DNA from: Halomonas litopenaei
GTDB lineage: Bacteria > Pseudomonadota > Gammaproteobacteria > Pseudomonadales > Halomonadaceae
Direction of reading: 5' to 3'
NCBI RefSeq assembly: GCF_003045775.1
Contig: NZ_PXNS01000001.1
Location: 868,001-932,000, forward strand
DNA: 64,000 nt
Of this stretch, positions 35,678-45,283 are shown piece after piece. Position 1 is the first letter of the stretch, and the number at the start of each line of letters is the position of its first letter. A program made the translations under genes and the position numbers. A model generated the notes under the pieces. It worked only from the letters and a program-made list of their open reading frames with translations. It ran no database searches and had not been told where the DNA came from.

Positions 35678-38023
35678 ATGTTGCTGCATAGAAGTAAAAT
35701 AGTTCACATATTTCAATGGTTTGTGCTTCTCTTTCTAATTGGGGCATGTATTTTGCCCGTTCAGGCGTCGGCCCAGGGCCTGGCGCTGGAGGCCCTGGCC
35801 GGGGGCGGTGAACAGGCCCCACAGGAAGCCTCCTCCGAAGAGCTGCAGCGATCTCTGGATACCCTGATCCAGACGCTGGAAAGCGACCAGAGCCGTCAGG
35901 AGTTGCTCGATAGCCTCAGGTCACTGCGCGACGCGGGCCAGGCCGCAGCGGAAACCGGCACCAGTTCCCAGGGACTGCTGGGGGCGCTTGCTGACACCTT
36001 CACCGAGCTTGGCGAGCAGGCCGAAGGCGCCGGGTCGCCCATGGCCCAGTGGCGCGCCAAGCTGGCGGAGGGCTGGCGCGATATCAATGACCTGATCGCC
36101 GACACCAGCCATAGCGAGCTGGCCCAGTTCGCCGTGGAGTTCAGCATCCTGCTGACGATCTGGGGTGGCATGGTGATCATCCTGGTGGCGCTGGGGCGTC
36201 TGATCGGGTCCCGCCGAGGCTGGCCGATGGACCTGCCGAGAGAGCCCAAGGCGTGGCTGCTGGCGGCTCACTTTCTGCGCCGCATGCTGCCCTGGGCGCT
36301 GGCCTTTCTGGCGGTGCTGGGGGTGTCACAGCTGGTGCCCGGCAGCGCCGGGCGCACCGTCGTATCGGTGATCGCCTACGCCGCACTGTGCGGGCGCATC
36401 CTGTCGGTGGTGGTCGAGATCGTCATCTCGGTGTTCACCCGCGGGCATCGCTATACCGCGGTCAAGCTGCTGCAGCAGCGGGCTCTGCGTCCGCTGTTCG
36501 TCATCGGCGCACTGATCGCCCTCGGCGACGCCTTCAAGACCGAACGTCTGGTGGACCTGCTGGGGGTCGATCTGTCCTCGCTAGCCTCGGTGCTGGCCAA
36601 TATCCTGGCCGCGGTGCTGACCTTCCGCTTCATCGTTCGCTTCAAGCGGCCGATCAAGCATCTGATTCGCAACCGCACCTATGCCATCCGCAGCGATTGC
36701 TCGAGTCCTACCGAGGTCACCCGGGTGATCGGTCGGCTGTGGCATATTCCCGCTCTGCTGCTGGTGGGGGCCTCGCTGGTGGCGATCTTCGTCACCGTCG
36801 GTGATGTGGGTACCGCACTGGCCCGTTCGATCATCAACGCCGCCCTGCTGGTGCTGACGCTGGTGGTCACCGCGCTGCTGCGCCGCCAGAACGAGCGTCA
36901 TGACCACAGCCGGGGTCGCCACCGCCACCACAGCGAGTATCGCCGCAGGCTCGAACGTTTCGCCTATACCCTGGGGCATGTGCTTGCCTGGCTGGTGTTC
37001 GCCGAGCTGTCGCTGCAGGTGTGGGGCGGCTCGCTGGTGGGCATCGGCCGCGAAGGGGTGGCCAGCGTGCGCATCGGCCAGGCGATCCTGGCGATCGCCT
37101 TTACCGTATTGCTGGCCTGGCTGGTGTGGATCTTCGCCGATACCGCCATCCAGCGGGCACTGACCTCCTCGGCGCGCTCGCGGGGGCGCCGGGTCAACCA
37201 GGCACGGGCCCAGACCATCACCCCGATGATTCGCAACGTGATCTTCGCAGCCATCGTGATCATCGCCTCCATCGTCGGCCTGGCCAATCTGGGGGTCAAC
37301 GTGACGCCGCTGCTGGCCGGTGCCGGGGTGATCGGTCTGGCCATCGGCTTCGGCGCCCAGACCCTGGTGCAGGACCTGATCACCGGCATCTTCATCCTGA
37401 TCGAGGACTCCCTGGCGGTGGACGACTTTGTTCAGATCAACGGCCACATGGGCACGGTGGAAGGGTTGACGCTCAGGACCGTACGCCTGCGTGACCTGGA
37501 TGGCATCGTGCATATCCTGACCTTCTCGCGTATCGACTCCATCCATAACATGTCGCGGCAGTTCGGTGTGGCGCTGATGAAGATCCGCATTCCCTTCGAC
37601 ATGAAGATCGACGACGCCACCACCCTGATGCAGGAGACCGCCCGGGATCTGCGCCAGGATCCGATCATGCGCCACCACATCTGGTCACCGCTCGAAATGC
37701 AGGGTATCGATCGTTTCGAGGATGGCTGCGCGATCCTGCGGATGCGCTTTCGCACCTCGCCGGAAATGCAGTGGGACGTGGCCCGTGCCTTCAACATGCT
37801 GCTCAAGCAGCGCATGGAGGAGATGGGCGTCGAACTCGGAGCGCCGCGCCTCAGCGTCAGCATGGAAGGCCGTGGCGGCGGGCGTCTCGATGGCACCACC
37901 AGCGAGGGCGAGGCCGACCACCAGGGGCGCGATGCCAGCGGCCGCGCCCGAGGCCAGGCCGGGGTGGCAGACCCCCACCATCAAACCAGTGCTACCGGCG
38001 CCTCGCCCGATCCGGGGACCTGA
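35678..38023 (+). CDS. Large MscS-family mechanosensitive channel, YbiO-like
   Basis: A 781-residue channel. Signal peptide (about 1-32), periplasmic helical domain with Gln/Glu-rich repeats (35-145), some ten membrane segments, then the MscS core: pore helix GAGVIGLAIGFGAQTLVQDLITGIFILIEDSLAVDDFV, beta domain GTVEGLTLRTVRLRDLDGIVHIL and a cytoplasmic alpha/beta vestibule. A disordered tail of about 60 residues is rich in Gly, Asp and His. It releases solutes on osmotic downshock. The first 28 codons are unusually AT-rich compared with the rest. GGGAG precedes the ATG. Confidence 0.9.
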   Translation: MLLHRSKIVHIFQWFVLLFLIGACILPVQASAQGLALEALAGGGEQAPQEASSEELQRSLDTLIQTLESDQSRQELLDSLRSLRDAGQAAAETGTSSQGLLGALADTFTELGEQAEGAGSPMAQWRAKLAEGWRDINDLIADTSHSELAQFAVEFSILLTIWGGMVIILVALGRLIGSRRGWPMDLPREPKAWLLAAHFLRRMLPWALAFLAVLGVSQLVPGSAGRTVVSVIAYAALCGRILSVVVEIVISVFTRGHRYTAVKLLQQRALRPLFVIGALIALGDAFKTERLVDLLGVDLSSLASVLANILAAVLTFRFIVRFKRPIKHLIRNRTYAIRSDCSSPTEVTRVIGRLWHIPALLLVGASLVAIFVTVGDVGTALARSIINAALLVLTLVVTALLRRQNERHDHSRGRHRHHSEYRRRLERFAYTLGHVLAWLVFAELSLQVWGGSLVGIGREGVASVRIGQAILAIAFTVLLAWLVWIFADTAIQRALTSSARSRGRRVNQARAQTITPMIRNVIFAAIVIIASIVGLANLGVNVTPLLAGAGVIGLAIGFGAQTLVQDLITGIFILIEDSLAVDDFVQINGHMGTVEGLTLRTVRLRDLDGIVHILTFSRIDSIHNMSRQFGVALMKIRIPFDMKIDDATTLMQETARDLRQDPIMRHHIWSPLEMQGIDRFEDGCAILRMRFRTSPEMQWDVARAFNMLLKQRMEEMGVELGAPRLSVSMEGRGGGRLDGTTSEGEADHQGRDASGRARGQAGVADPHHQTSATGASPDPGT

Positions 38024-38282
38024 CAGCGTTGTGCTGTGCCCGGCATGCATTGCACTGAGGTGAGAAAAGTCGGGAAAGGCTGTCAGGAACTCGCGAGCGG
38101 CGACACCAAGTTAGCAAGTCGGGCGGCGGCAAGGTCTGGTACCAAGGCTCAGCGCCAAGGTTGAACCTCCGGAACGCGCCGTCGCCTGCACCAACTGTTT
38201 CGGGTGTCGTCGACTCTTGAAGGGAGTGACGTCACCGACCATATCGTCAACGAGCGGTATCACCCACGAGGGAGTCGTCACC

Positions 38283-38558
38283 ATGACCGTTGCCAAGGAT
38301 CTCGCGCTTTACCATTTCGCCCACTGCCCGTTCTGCGCCTTTGTGCGCCGTGAACTCGACAAGCTCGGCGTCGAGGTGGATATCCGCGACGCGGGCGCCA
38401 ACCCGGCGCACCGCAAGGCACTGAAGGAAGGCGGCGGCAAGATTCAGGTGCCGTGCCTGCTGATCACCAATGAAGACGGCAGCGAGACCTGGATGTACGA
38501 ATCCATGGACATCGTCGCCTATCTGAAGAAGCGCTTCAGCAAGGGAAAGGTAGCCTGA
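38283..38558 (+). CDS. Glutaredoxin-family protein
   Basis: A 91-residue thioredoxin-fold protein with the CPFC redox motif at C15-C18 (LYHFAHCPFCAFVRREL), the cis-Pro loop KIQVPCLLI and the GSETWMYESMDIVAYL glutathione-contact region. It resembles monothiol/dithiol glutaredoxins that reduce mixed disulfides. GAGGGAG lies before the ATG at 38283, so an upstream ATG at 38217 is unlikely. Its stop codon TGA lies inside the first unit of a GAAGCAA tandem array. Confidence 0.88.
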   Translation: MTVAKDLALYHFAHCPFCAFVRRELDKLGVEVDIRDAGANPAHRKALKEGGGKIQVPCLLITNEDGSETWMYESMDIVAYLKKRFSKGKVA

Positions 38559-38655
38559 AGCAAAGCGTCTGACGCTGTGGGGCTCTTGAAGTGGAAGCGG
38601 CTCGAAACAAGGGTGGCTTGAAGCAATGGTGGCCTGAAGCAAGGGCGGCCACCAC
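38553..38655. repeat. 16-bp degenerate tandem array starting at the glutaredoxin stop
   Basis: Best units: GAAACAAGGGTGGCTT (38604), GAAGCAATGGTGGCCT (38620), GAAGCAAGGGCGGCCA (38636), with weaker copies from 38556 on. The first GCCTGAAGCAA contains the stop codon itself. Confidence 0.75.
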
Positions 38656-38790
38656 TTGGGACAAACGAGCCTTCGCATCGCGTGGCGTCACCGCCAGTCT
38701 CGCCACGCGAAAGACGCTACAGCACGTCTGATGGAACCGATCTCAGGCAAGTCCAGCAAGCCTTGTGGGCCACCAGTGGTGGCCTTTTTT
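38656..38790 (+). ncRNA. Candidate structured RNA ending in an intrinsic terminator
   Basis: TCGCGTGGCG and CGCCACGCGA (about 38689-38721) form a 10-bp perfect stem, a short GACG/CGTC hairpin follows, and a GC-rich terminator hairpin with T6 ends at 38790. There is no coding sequence here, and the next gene downstream is on the other strand, so it is not an ordinary leader. It may be a small RNA or a structured 3' UTR of the glutaredoxin gene. No known family was recognised. Confidence 0.4.
38768..38790 (+). terminator. Intrinsic terminator with T6
   Basis: GGCCACC-AGT-GGTGGCC is followed at once by TTTTTT. It is strong and oriented on the plus strand, about 210 bases after the glutaredoxin stop. 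Confidence 0.85.
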
Positions 38791-38827
38791 GCGTCTGGCG
38801 CGCGGTGGCAGTCGCAATACCGTCGGC

Positions 38828-39223
38828 TCAGTTTTCCTTTGTCATATCGTCGGGGGGCGAGTCATCGGCGGGTGACACCAGGTGGATGATATTGCAGGGG
38901 CTGGTGATCCAGAACGAGTTGAATGCTTCCGGCAGGCGCTCGATCTCGTCGCAGCGCTGACAGCCACGCTGTTCGAGGTAGCTCGAGGCGGCCTGGATGT
39001 CGCTGGCAACGATCTGAAGCCAGATCTCCGCCTGGCTCAAGTGCGGCTCGCGATCCAGCCACAGTATCTTGTCGCCGAAGGCAAAGCGCGGCGTCTCCCG
39101 GACACCGGGTGGCGTCAATTCCTCGAACTTCAGGATCTCGCGGTAGAAGGCAACGGTCGCCTCGTACTCGTGGGCGGGAATCTTCATGGCGATATTTTCG
39201 CCGGGAGAGAAGTCTGTGGTCAT
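38828..39223 (-). CDS. VOC-superfamily (glyoxalase-like) protein
   Basis: A 131-residue single-domain protein of the vicinal-oxygen-chelate fold: MKIPAHEYEATVAFYREILKFEEL, RFAFGDKILWLDREP, EIWLQIVASDIQAASSYLEQRGC and NSFWITSPCNIIHLVS. The metal-binding residues of glyoxalase I are not clearly all present, so the activity is open. AAGGTAA lies before the ATG. It appears monocistronic, with the candidate RNA terminator just beyond its 3' end on the opposite strand. Confidence 0.75.
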   Translation of the reverse strand: MTTDFSPGENIAMKIPAHEYEATVAFYREILKFEELTPPGVRETPRFAFGDKILWLDREPHLSQAEIWLQIVASDIQAASSYLEQRGCQRCDEIERLPEAFNSFWITSPCNIIHLVSPADDSPPDDMTKEN

Positions 39224-39607
39224 GGACCGTTACCTTGTTGTTTGAATTGAGGCGGGTACTTGAACGCAGGAGTTTGCGCCGTGATGGCCGCCACCCCGAT
39301 GACCTGCACAGGGTGATGCAGCGCGGGTGACCCTCGTCCTGCCTCGCGGCCAAAGCGAATGTCACGTCTCGAGCGAGTGTGGTGAGCCGGGCGGGGTCGC
39401 GCTGAACAGTATTGAGCATAGGCCGAATTGGCTCGGGCCGGTGCTGCCCGCTGGCGGTGACGCGTTCAGCTGTGCGGTGGCGAGTCGGCACCCTTGCTGG
39501 GCTTAGGTCATATTGATGTTGGTAAAACTTCGATCTGAGGTATGCTGAAGCGTACAGGTGGGAATGTTGCTGGCGCCGTGCCAGCGAGTGAGCGCCGGGA
39601 GAACGCG
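39224..39607. other. Spacer before the toxin-antitoxin operon
   Basis: About 380 bases without a credible gene. A plausible promoter for the downstream pair, TTGGTA (39519-39524), 16 bases, TATGCT (39541-39546), lies near its right end. Confidence 0.5.
39519..39546 (+). promoter_or_regulatory. Putative sigma-70 promoter of the Xre-RES operon
   Basis: TTGGTA, 16-base spacer, TATGCT, with a locally AT-richer sequence, 62 bases before the antitoxin ATG. Antitoxins of this type usually repress their own promoter here; no clear operator palindrome was seen. Confidence 0.45.
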
Positions 39608-40054
39608 ATGGAGCTTCTCGAAAAGGACCGTGCAGCGGGTGGCGGGGTGATGGCGCAGATCGACCTGCCCCGCGAGGTGTACACCGATTCAGCCGCTTTT
39701 ATCAGAACCGTCAGGCAAGGGCTGCCGGGAAGCGTGCTCAAACAGGCGATCGATGCACTGTCGGCCGACCGCGATCTCTTTGTACGACTGCTGGAGACGG
39801 ACTCCGGCAATCTGCATCGCTTCTACAAGCGCAAGGCGCTGGGGCGTGCGCAAAGCGAAGAAGTGCTCGACACGCTGAAGTTGTTTGTCGAGGTAGGTGA
39901 GGTGTTCGCTGACGAAGCGGTCGGTCATCAATGGCTGCACGCCGAGGTACCCGCACTCGCCGGCTCGCGCCCGATCGAACTCCTGGATACCTTTGCTGGC
40001 CGTGAACTGGTACGACAGGTGCTGCGGAAGATCAGTCACGGCGACTTCAGTTGA
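39608..40054 (+). CDS. Antitoxin of the Xre/MbcA/ParS family (DUF2384)
   Basis: A 148-residue antitoxin. The N-terminal part (RTVRQGLPGSVLKQAIDALSADRDLFVRLLETDSGNLHRFYKRKAL) is the degenerate Xre-like helical domain. The C-terminal part (SEEVLDTLKLFVEVGEVFADEAVGHQWLHAEVPALAGSRPIELLDTFAGRELVRQVLRKISHGDFS) is the MbcA/ParS/Xre toxin-binding domain. It neutralises the following RES toxin and should repress the operon. GGGAGA lies before the ATG at 39608; the ATG at 39542 has no SD. Its stop overlaps the toxin start (TGATG). Confidence 0.88.
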   Translation: MELLEKDRAAGGGVMAQIDLPREVYTDSAAFIRTVRQGLPGSVLKQAIDALSADRDLFVRLLETDSGNLHRFYKRKALGRAQSEEVLDTLKLFVEVGEVFADEAVGHQWLHAEVPALAGSRPIELLDTFAGRELVRQVLRKISHGDFS

Positions 40055-40527
40055 TGAGGCTGTACCGTATCGCTCCTGAGCGTTTTCTGGCGAACCTGTC
40101 CGGGCGCGGTGCCAGCTATCACGATGGAGCGCGCTGGAATGACCCCGGCCATCCGGTGCTGTATTTCGGTACCAGTGCCTCCGTCGCCATGCTGGAAATG
40201 GGTAACTATATTCCAGACCCGCGATTGGTCCCGAAGGATTTTCGCCTGGGCATCTATGACGTACAAAGCAGTGCCGTCGAGAAGGTCGGAGTCGATGAAT
40301 TGCCTGATGGCTGGGACCTGTTTCCCCCTCCTGAACACACGCGGCGACTCGGTACCGCGTTCCTGTCGGCGGCCCGCAACTTGATACTGCTGGTGCCAAG
40401 TACCGCTGCTGCGGGTATTGATCAGGTGGCGGTGGTGAACCCGCTGCACCCGGACATGGACAAAGTCTCGCTCATCGACATCCGGGCACGGATCTACAAT
40501 CCGAGATTGTTTCAGGGCATCCAGTAG
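40054..40527 (+). CDS. RES-domain toxin
   Basis: A 157-residue RES toxin with the conserved Arg (MRLYRIAPERF), the RGASYHDGARWNDPGHPVLYFGTSASVAMLEM core (Tyr, Ser and Glu of the NAD pocket) and the C-terminal DIRARIYNPRLF. Characterised RES toxins degrade intracellular NAD+ and stop growth until neutralised. The ATG overlaps the antitoxin stop by one base, giving translational coupling; a TTG one codon earlier is the alternative. The module is intact. Confidence 0.9.
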   Translation: MRLYRIAPERFLANLSGRGASYHDGARWNDPGHPVLYFGTSASVAMLEMGNYIPDPRLVPKDFRLGIYDVQSSAVEKVGVDELPDGWDLFPPPEHTRRLGTAFLSAARNLILLVPSTAAAGIDQVAVVNPLHPDMDKVSLIDIRARIYNPRLFQGIQ

Positions 40528-40637
40528 CGCTCCGGTTGCCGAGTCAGTTCGTTTGGCGCTCAGGCAGGTCTGCCAAGCAAATCGAGCCGATTCGGCAGCG
40601 TCAGATCGGACAACTCCGAGGAAGTGAATTCGCTCGC

Positions 40638-41078
40638 CTAGCTGGCGAAGGCGGAGTCCTTGCCCAGGTTTTCCGGCCCGAAGGAGTCCGGCAGCAACTC
40701 GTCCATGGTGTAGCGCCTGAGCAGTCGGCCGTCCGCGTCCACCACCCGGATCAGGGTGTCGGGGGCGGAGAACTCGCGCAGGCGCTGACGGCAGTCACCG
40801 CAGGGGGTGCACAGGTGCTCGCCGGGACCGATGACGTAGACCTCCTTCAGCCGGGTCTCTCCGCTGGTGACCATGGCGGCGATGGCTGAGGCCTCGGCGC
40901 ACAGCCCCTTGTAGTGGGCGACCTCGACGTTGGCGCCGACATAGCGGGCTCCCGAGTCACTGATCAGCAGGGCACCTACCGGGTGGCTGGAGTAGGGCAC
41001 GTAGGCGCGACCGCGTACCTCGATCAGCGCCTTGACGATATCGGCGTCGATGGTCTCTGGCGTCCTTGGATCACTCAT
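40638..41078 (-). CDS. cdd: Cytidine deaminase
   Basis: A 146-residue tetrameric-type cytidine deaminase. The zinc site is CAEASAI plus PCGDCRQRL, and the substrate loop is [24 protein letters not shown]. It converts (deoxy)cytidine to (deoxy)uridine, feeding the phosphorolysis genes next to it. GGAG precedes the ATG, which overlaps the deoD stop (ATGA). It is the last gene of the nucleoside operon. The catalytic-motif context is complete and the length is typical of the short form. Confidence 0.93.
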   Translation of the reverse strand: MSDPRTPETIDADIVKALIEVRGRAYVPYSSHPVGALLISDSGARYVGANVEVAHYKGLCAEASAIAAMVTSGETRLKEVYVIGPGEHLCTPCGDCRQRLREFSAPDTLIRVVDADGRLLRRYTMDELLPDSFGPENLGKDSAFAS

Positions 41079-41821
41079 CGGGTGGTCTCCTGGCGGCTGT
41101 TTTGCTGGCGGTCGTCCTCGAGCACGGTCTCGAGGGCGATGGTCATCATCTCGTCGAAGCTGGTGGCGCGCTCGTCGCTGGAGAGGCTGTCGCCGTTGAC
41201 GATATGGTCCGATACGGTGCAGATGGTCAGGGCGCGGGCGCCGAATTCGGCGGCGACGCCGTAGAGCCCGGCGGCCTCCATCTCGACGCCGACGATGTCG
41301 AACTTGCGCAGGCAGTCGATCAGCGCCGGGTCCGGGTGATAGAACAGGTCGGCGGAGAAGATGTTGCCGACCTTGACCGGGGTGCCCTGGGGGCCGGCGG
41401 CGTCCACGGCGGCACGGGTCAGGTCGAAATCGGCGATGGCGGCGAAGTCGAGGCCGCGAAAGCGCGAGCGGTTGACGCCGGAGTCGGTGCTGCCGCCGAG
41501 GCCGATGATCAGGTCACGTACCTTGACGTCGTCGCGCACGGCGCCGCAGGAACCCACGCGGATCAGCCGTCTGGCGCCGAATTCGGTGATCAGTTCCTTG
41601 GCGTAGATCGATACCGAGGGGATGCCCATGCCGTGGCCCATGACAGAGATCTCGCGTCCCTTGTAGCGGCCGGTGTAGCCGTACATGTTGCGCACCTCGT
41701 TGACCAGTCGCGCATCCTCGAGAAAGGTCTCGGCGATGTATCTGGCGCGCAGGGGATCGCCGGGCATCAGCACGGTGTCGGCGAAATCACCACGTTCGGC
41801 CTTGATGTGGGGGGTAGCCAT
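41075..41821 (-). CDS. deoD: Purine-nucleoside phosphorylase DeoD
   Basis: A 248-residue hexameric-type phosphorylase (E. coli 239). [26 protein letters not shown] holds the phosphate-binding [21 protein letters not shown] follows, and [29 protein letters not shown] carries the ribose-binding Glu and base-binding Asp. It cleaves purine (deoxy)nucleosides with phosphate. Its ATG directly follows the deoB stop codon with no spacer, GGAG lies within the deoB end, and its stop overlaps the cdd start. Confidence 0.95.
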   Translation of the reverse strand: MATPHIKAERGDFADTVLMPGDPLRARYIAETFLEDARLVNEVRNMYGYTGRYKGREISVMGHGMGIPSVSIYAKELITEFGARRLIRVGSCGAVRDDVKVRDLIIGLGGSTDSGVNRSRFRGLDFAAIADFDLTRAAVDAAGPQGTPVKVGNIFSADLFYHPDPALIDCLRKFDIVGVEMEAAGLYGVAAEFGARALTICTVSDHIVNGDSLSSDERATSFDEMMTIALETVLEDDRQQNSRQETTR

Positions 41822-43078
41822 CTAAGCTCCTCGTCTATCCAATGCTCGTTTGCGCTCGATAAAGCTTTCACCGTCGGCCATGGGGGCAAGACCGAAATAG
41901 CTCGCCAGGCTCTGGCCGATGTCGGCGAAGCTCTGCCTACGCCCCAGCGATCCGGCCGCAAGCCCGGCGCCACTGGCCAGTACCGGGATGAACTCGCGGG
42001 TGTGGTCGCTGCCTTGCCAGGTGGGGTCGCAGCCGTGGTCGGCGGTGATCACCAGCAGATCGTCGTCGGTCAGCCGTTCGAGCAGCGCCGGCAACTGTCG
42101 GTCGAAGGCTTCCAGCGCCGCCGCATAGCCGGAGACGTCGCGGCGATGGCCGTAGACCATGTCGAAGTCGACGAAGTTGGTCATGATCAGGCGCTGGGTG
42201 TCGCTCGCTACCGGTTCATCCATGGCCGCCAGGGTCGCCGCCATCAAAGCGTCATGGCCCGACGCCTTGATCAGACGACTGATGCCGCAGTGGGCATAGA
42301 TGTCGGCGATCTTGCCGATCGCCACGACCTCGCCGCCGGCGTCGTGAAGCTTCGACAGCACCGTGGGCGAGGGCGGCTCGACGCTATAGTCGCGACGATT
42401 GCCGGTGCGCTGGAAGCTCGCGGCGTCGTCACCGACGAAGGGGCGCGCGATCACCCGACCGATATTGTAGGGCTCGAGCAGCCGCCGGGCGGTCTCGCAC
42501 AATGACAGCAGGCGCTCAAGGCCGAAGCTGTCCTCATGGGCGGCGATCTGGAAGACGCTGTCGGCGGAGGTGTAGACGATGGGCTTGCCGCTGGCGCAGT
42601 GTTCTTCACCCAGACGGGCGATGATCTCGGTGCCTGAGGCGTGGCAGTTGCCCAGCACACCGGGTAGCGCCGCCTCCTCGATCAATGCCTCGAGCAGTTG
42701 CGGCGGAAAGCTCTGCTCCCTGTCCTCGAAGTACCCCCAGTCGAAGCGCACCGGGACCCCGGCGATTTCCCAGTGCCCGGACGGGGTGTCCTTGCCCGAG
42801 GACACCTCCATGGCGTGTGCGTAGGCGCCGTCGATCTCGCCTAGCTGGATGCCTGCGGCGCTGGCGCCGGTGGCCTCGCGGTGGGCGTGATAGAGCCCCA
42901 GGCGGGCCAGGTTGGGAAGTTGCAGCGGGCCGCGGCGGCCACGGTCGTCGGCCTGCCCGCGGGCACAGGCCTCGGCGATATGGCCCAGGGTATCGGCGCC
43001 GGCGTCGCCGAAGCGCTCGGCGTCGGGGGCAGCACCGATGCCGAAGGAATCCATCACCAGCACGATCGCGCGGCTCAT
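41822..43078 (-). CDS. deoB: Phosphopentomutase DeoB
   Basis: A 418-residue mutase of the alkaline-phosphatase superfamily (E. coli 407). [17 protein letters not shown] holds a metal-binding Asp, [14 protein letters not shown] the phosphorylated Thr region, and [19 protein letters not shown] the second metal site. It interconverts (deoxy)ribose 1- and 5-phosphate, linking the phosphorylases to DeoC. GGGAGAG lies before the ATG at 43078, which overlaps the deoA stop. An in-frame ATG at 43108 would lie inside deoA and lacks an SD. Confidence 0.94.
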   Translation of the reverse strand: MSRAIVLVMDSFGIGAAPDAERFGDAGADTLGHIAEACARGQADDRGRRGPLQLPNLARLGLYHAHREATGASAAGIQLGEIDGAYAHAMEVSSGKDTPSGHWEIAGVPVRFDWGYFEDREQSFPPQLLEALIEEAALPGVLGNCHASGTEIIARLGEEHCASGKPIVYTSADSVFQIAAHEDSFGLERLLSLCETARRLLEPYNIGRVIARPFVGDDAASFQRTGNRRDYSVEPPSPTVLSKLHDAGGEVVAIGKIADIYAHCGISRLIKASGHDALMAATLAAMDEPVASDTQRLIMTNFVDFDMVYGHRRDVSGYAAALEAFDRQLPALLERLTDDDLLVITADHGCDPTWQGSDHTREFIPVLASGAGLAAGSLGRRQSFADIGQSLASYFGLAPMADGESFIERKRALDRRGA

Positions 43079-44415
43079 GGTGTCTCTCCCGTTATCGAAG
43101 GATCGCACAAGGTCTCGTGCACCAGTGGCGGGGGCGTGCCCTCGTCGCCGAGGGTGAAGGCCTCACGTACTCGTGCTGCGAGTCTGTCAGCGTCCGCCTG
43201 GCTGGCGGCGTGAATGCGCGCCAGCGGGGTGTGACGGTCGACCGTCTGGCCGATGGCGGCGATGGCGTCCAGTCCGACACGATGGTCGATGGCGTCGCCG
43301 GCACGGCGGCGCCCGCCGCCCAGCTCGACCACCGCCATGCCCAGCGCCTTGACGTCCTGGCGTGCCACCCGTCCCGGATGCTCGGCCAGGACGTCCTGGA
43401 TCACCGGGGCCGGGGCGGGCAGGGCGCCTGCGTTTTCCAGCAGGTCGGTCGGTCCGCCAAGACCTGCCACCATGCGCTCGAAGCGCTCGGCCACGTCGCC
43501 GCTGGCCAGGCGTGCCTCGAGCTGGCGTTCGGCGTCCTCTTTGGACGTCGCCAGTCGGCCGGCCAGCAGCGCTTCCACCGCCAGGCGGCGGGTCAGCGTC
43601 AACAGCCGCGAATCGCGCTGCTCACCGCGCATGATCGCCAGGCACTCGCGTACCTCGATGGCGTTGCCGGCGCTTTCGGCCAGGGTCTGGTTCATGTCGC
43701 TGAGCACCGCCGTGGTCGGGGTGCCGGCACGTCGGGCGACGTCGGCGATGGTGGCTGCCAGGGTTCGGGTCTCGTCGTCGTTCGCCATGAAGGCGCCGTT
43801 GCCGATCTTGACGTCCATGACCAGGGCATCGAGGTTTTCGGCGAGCTTCTTGCCGAGGATCGAGGCAACGATCAGCGGCAACGAGGCAACGGTGGCGGTG
43901 ACGTCGCGCACCGCGTAGAGGCGCTTGTCCGCCGGCGCCAGATCGCCGCTCTGTCCGACGATGGCCACACCGACGTCCTTGAGCAGGCGCTCGAAGGTGG
44001 TGCGCCGAGGAGTGACGTCATAGCCGGCGATGGCCTCGAGCTTGTCCAGGGTGCCGCCGGTGTGGCCCAGACCACGACCGGAGATCATGGGCACGTGGGC
44101 TCCGCAGGCGGCGAGCCAGGGGCCGAGGATCAGCGATACCGGGTCGCCCACGCCGCCGGTGGAATGCTTGTCGAGGATAGGCCCCGGCAGGTCCAGCTGT
44201 CGGTAGTCCAGCACGCTGCCGGAGTCCCGGGTCGCCTCGGTCAGCGCCACCGTCTCATCCAGCGTCATGCCGTTGAGATAGGTGGCCATGGCGAAGGCGC
44301 CGATCTGCTCCTGACCGGCGCTGTCATCGGCGATGGCCATCACGAATTGGCGGATGGCCTCGCTGGACAGCGCCTGGCCGTCACGCTTGGCGGCAAGAAT
44401 ATCCTGCAACAGCAT
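43075..44415 (-). CDS. deoA: Thymidine phosphorylase DeoA
   Basis: A 446-residue pyrimidine-nucleoside phosphorylase (E. coli 440). [24 protein letters not shown] binds phosphate, [17 protein letters not shown] binds pyrimidine, and [13 protein letters not shown] binds phosphate and base. It converts thymidine or deoxyuridine to base plus deoxyribose 1-phosphate. The ATG at 44415 overlaps the deoC stop by one base (TGATG), so the operon is tightly coupled. Longer starts inside deoC are not credible. The position of deoA between deoC and deoB matches E. coli order. Confidence 0.95.
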   Translation of the reverse strand: MLLQDILAAKRDGQALSSEAIRQFVMAIADDSAGQEQIGAFAMATYLNGMTLDETVALTEATRDSGSVLDYRQLDLPGPILDKHSTGGVGDPVSLILGPWLAACGAHVPMISGRGLGHTGGTLDKLEAIAGYDVTPRRTTFERLLKDVGVAIVGQSGDLAPADKRLYAVRDVTATVASLPLIVASILGKKLAENLDALVMDVKIGNGAFMANDDETRTLAATIADVARRAGTPTTAVLSDMNQTLAESAGNAIEVRECLAIMRGEQRDSRLLTLTRRLAVEALLAGRLATSKEDAERQLEARLASGDVAERFERMVAGLGGPTDLLENAGALPAPAPVIQDVLAEHPGRVARQDVKALGMAVVELGGGRRRAGDAIDHRVGLDAIAAIGQTVDRHTPLARIHAASQADADRLAARVREAFTLGDEGTPPPLVHETLCDPSITGETP

Positions 44416-45203
44416 CAGTAGCCTCCGGACTGGCCCCCGCCGTCGACACCGACACCGGCGGTCATCAGCAGGTTGTCGAGCAGGCCCGAGGCGCCGAAAC
44501 GGAAGGTCTCGGGACGGGCCCAGTTGGCACCCATGATCTCGGCGGCAAGCTCCAGATAGACGGCGGCGTCCTCGACGCTGCGAACGCCCCCGGCGGCCTT
44601 GAAGCCGACCGGGCGGTCCGCGTCGCGGATGACTTCCAGCATCACTCGGGCGGCCTCGGGCGTCGCGTTGACGGCGACCTTGCCGGTGGACGTCTTGAGG
44701 AAGTCGGCACCACCGGCGATGGCCTGCTCGCTGGCCCGGCGGATCAGCTCGGCGTCCTTCAACTCGCCGGTTTCCAGGATCACCTTGAGGGTGCGGCCGC
44801 TGGCGGCGGCCTTGCACATCTCGACCAGCTCCTGGCCGATCTGATCATCGCCATTCATGAAGGCGCGGTAGGGGAAGACCACGTCCACTTCGTCGGCACC
44901 GGAAGCCACCGCTTCGCGGGTAGCGCGGGCGGCTGCCATGACATCGTCTTCGCCGTGGGGGAAGTTGGTCACGGTGGCGATCTTGACCTGGCCGCTGAGG
45001 TTGTGGGCGGTGAGGGCGCGCCGCGCCGGCACCACGAACTGCGGATAGATGCACACCGCAGCAGTGTGGCCCAGCGGCGTCTTGGCCCGCTGGCACAGGG
45101 CCTCGACGACATGGTCGGTATCGTCATCGTTGAGGCTGGTCAGATCCATCAAGGACAGTGCCTGGCGAGCGATCACGGAGGGGTTGGTCGACTGGGGGGA
45201 CAT
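44415..45203 (-). CDS. deoC: Deoxyribose-phosphate aldolase DeoC
   Basis: A 262-residue class-I aldolase (E. coli 259). [25 protein letters not shown] (catalytic Asp), [10 protein letters not shown], and [18 protein letters not shown] with the Schiff-base Lys are intact, followed by [18 protein letters not shown]. It splits deoxyribose 5-phosphate into acetaldehyde and glyceraldehyde 3-phosphate. GGAG precedes the ATG at 45203. It is the first enzyme gene after the transporter nupC, 80 bases downstream of it. Confidence 0.95.
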   Translation of the reverse strand: MSPQSTNPSVIARQALSLMDLTSLNDDDTDHVVEALCQRAKTPLGHTAAVCIYPQFVVPARRALTAHNLSGQVKIATVTNFPHGEDDVMAAARATREAVASGADEVDVVFPYRAFMNGDDQIGQELVEMCKAAASGRTLKVILETGELKDAELIRRASEQAIAGGADFLKTSTGKVAVNATPEAARVMLEVIRDADRPVGFKAAGGVRSVEDAAVYLELAAEIMGANWARPETFRFGASGLLDNLLMTAGVGVDGGGQSGGY

Positions 45204-45283
45204 GGGAGGCTCCTGGAGTGGGACAGGCCGCCGCCTCGGGCGGCCGAAGATATGAGGGCGGGCGCTGGATCCGCGACGTGGGA

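Noticed and set aside
38690..38760. Glycine-riboswitch-like TCTCAGGCAA and CACCGCC in the candidate RNA
   Set aside because: The conserved GAAGG-type core of the glycine aptamer is missing, and no glycine-cleavage or transport gene follows on that strand. The short match is probably chance.
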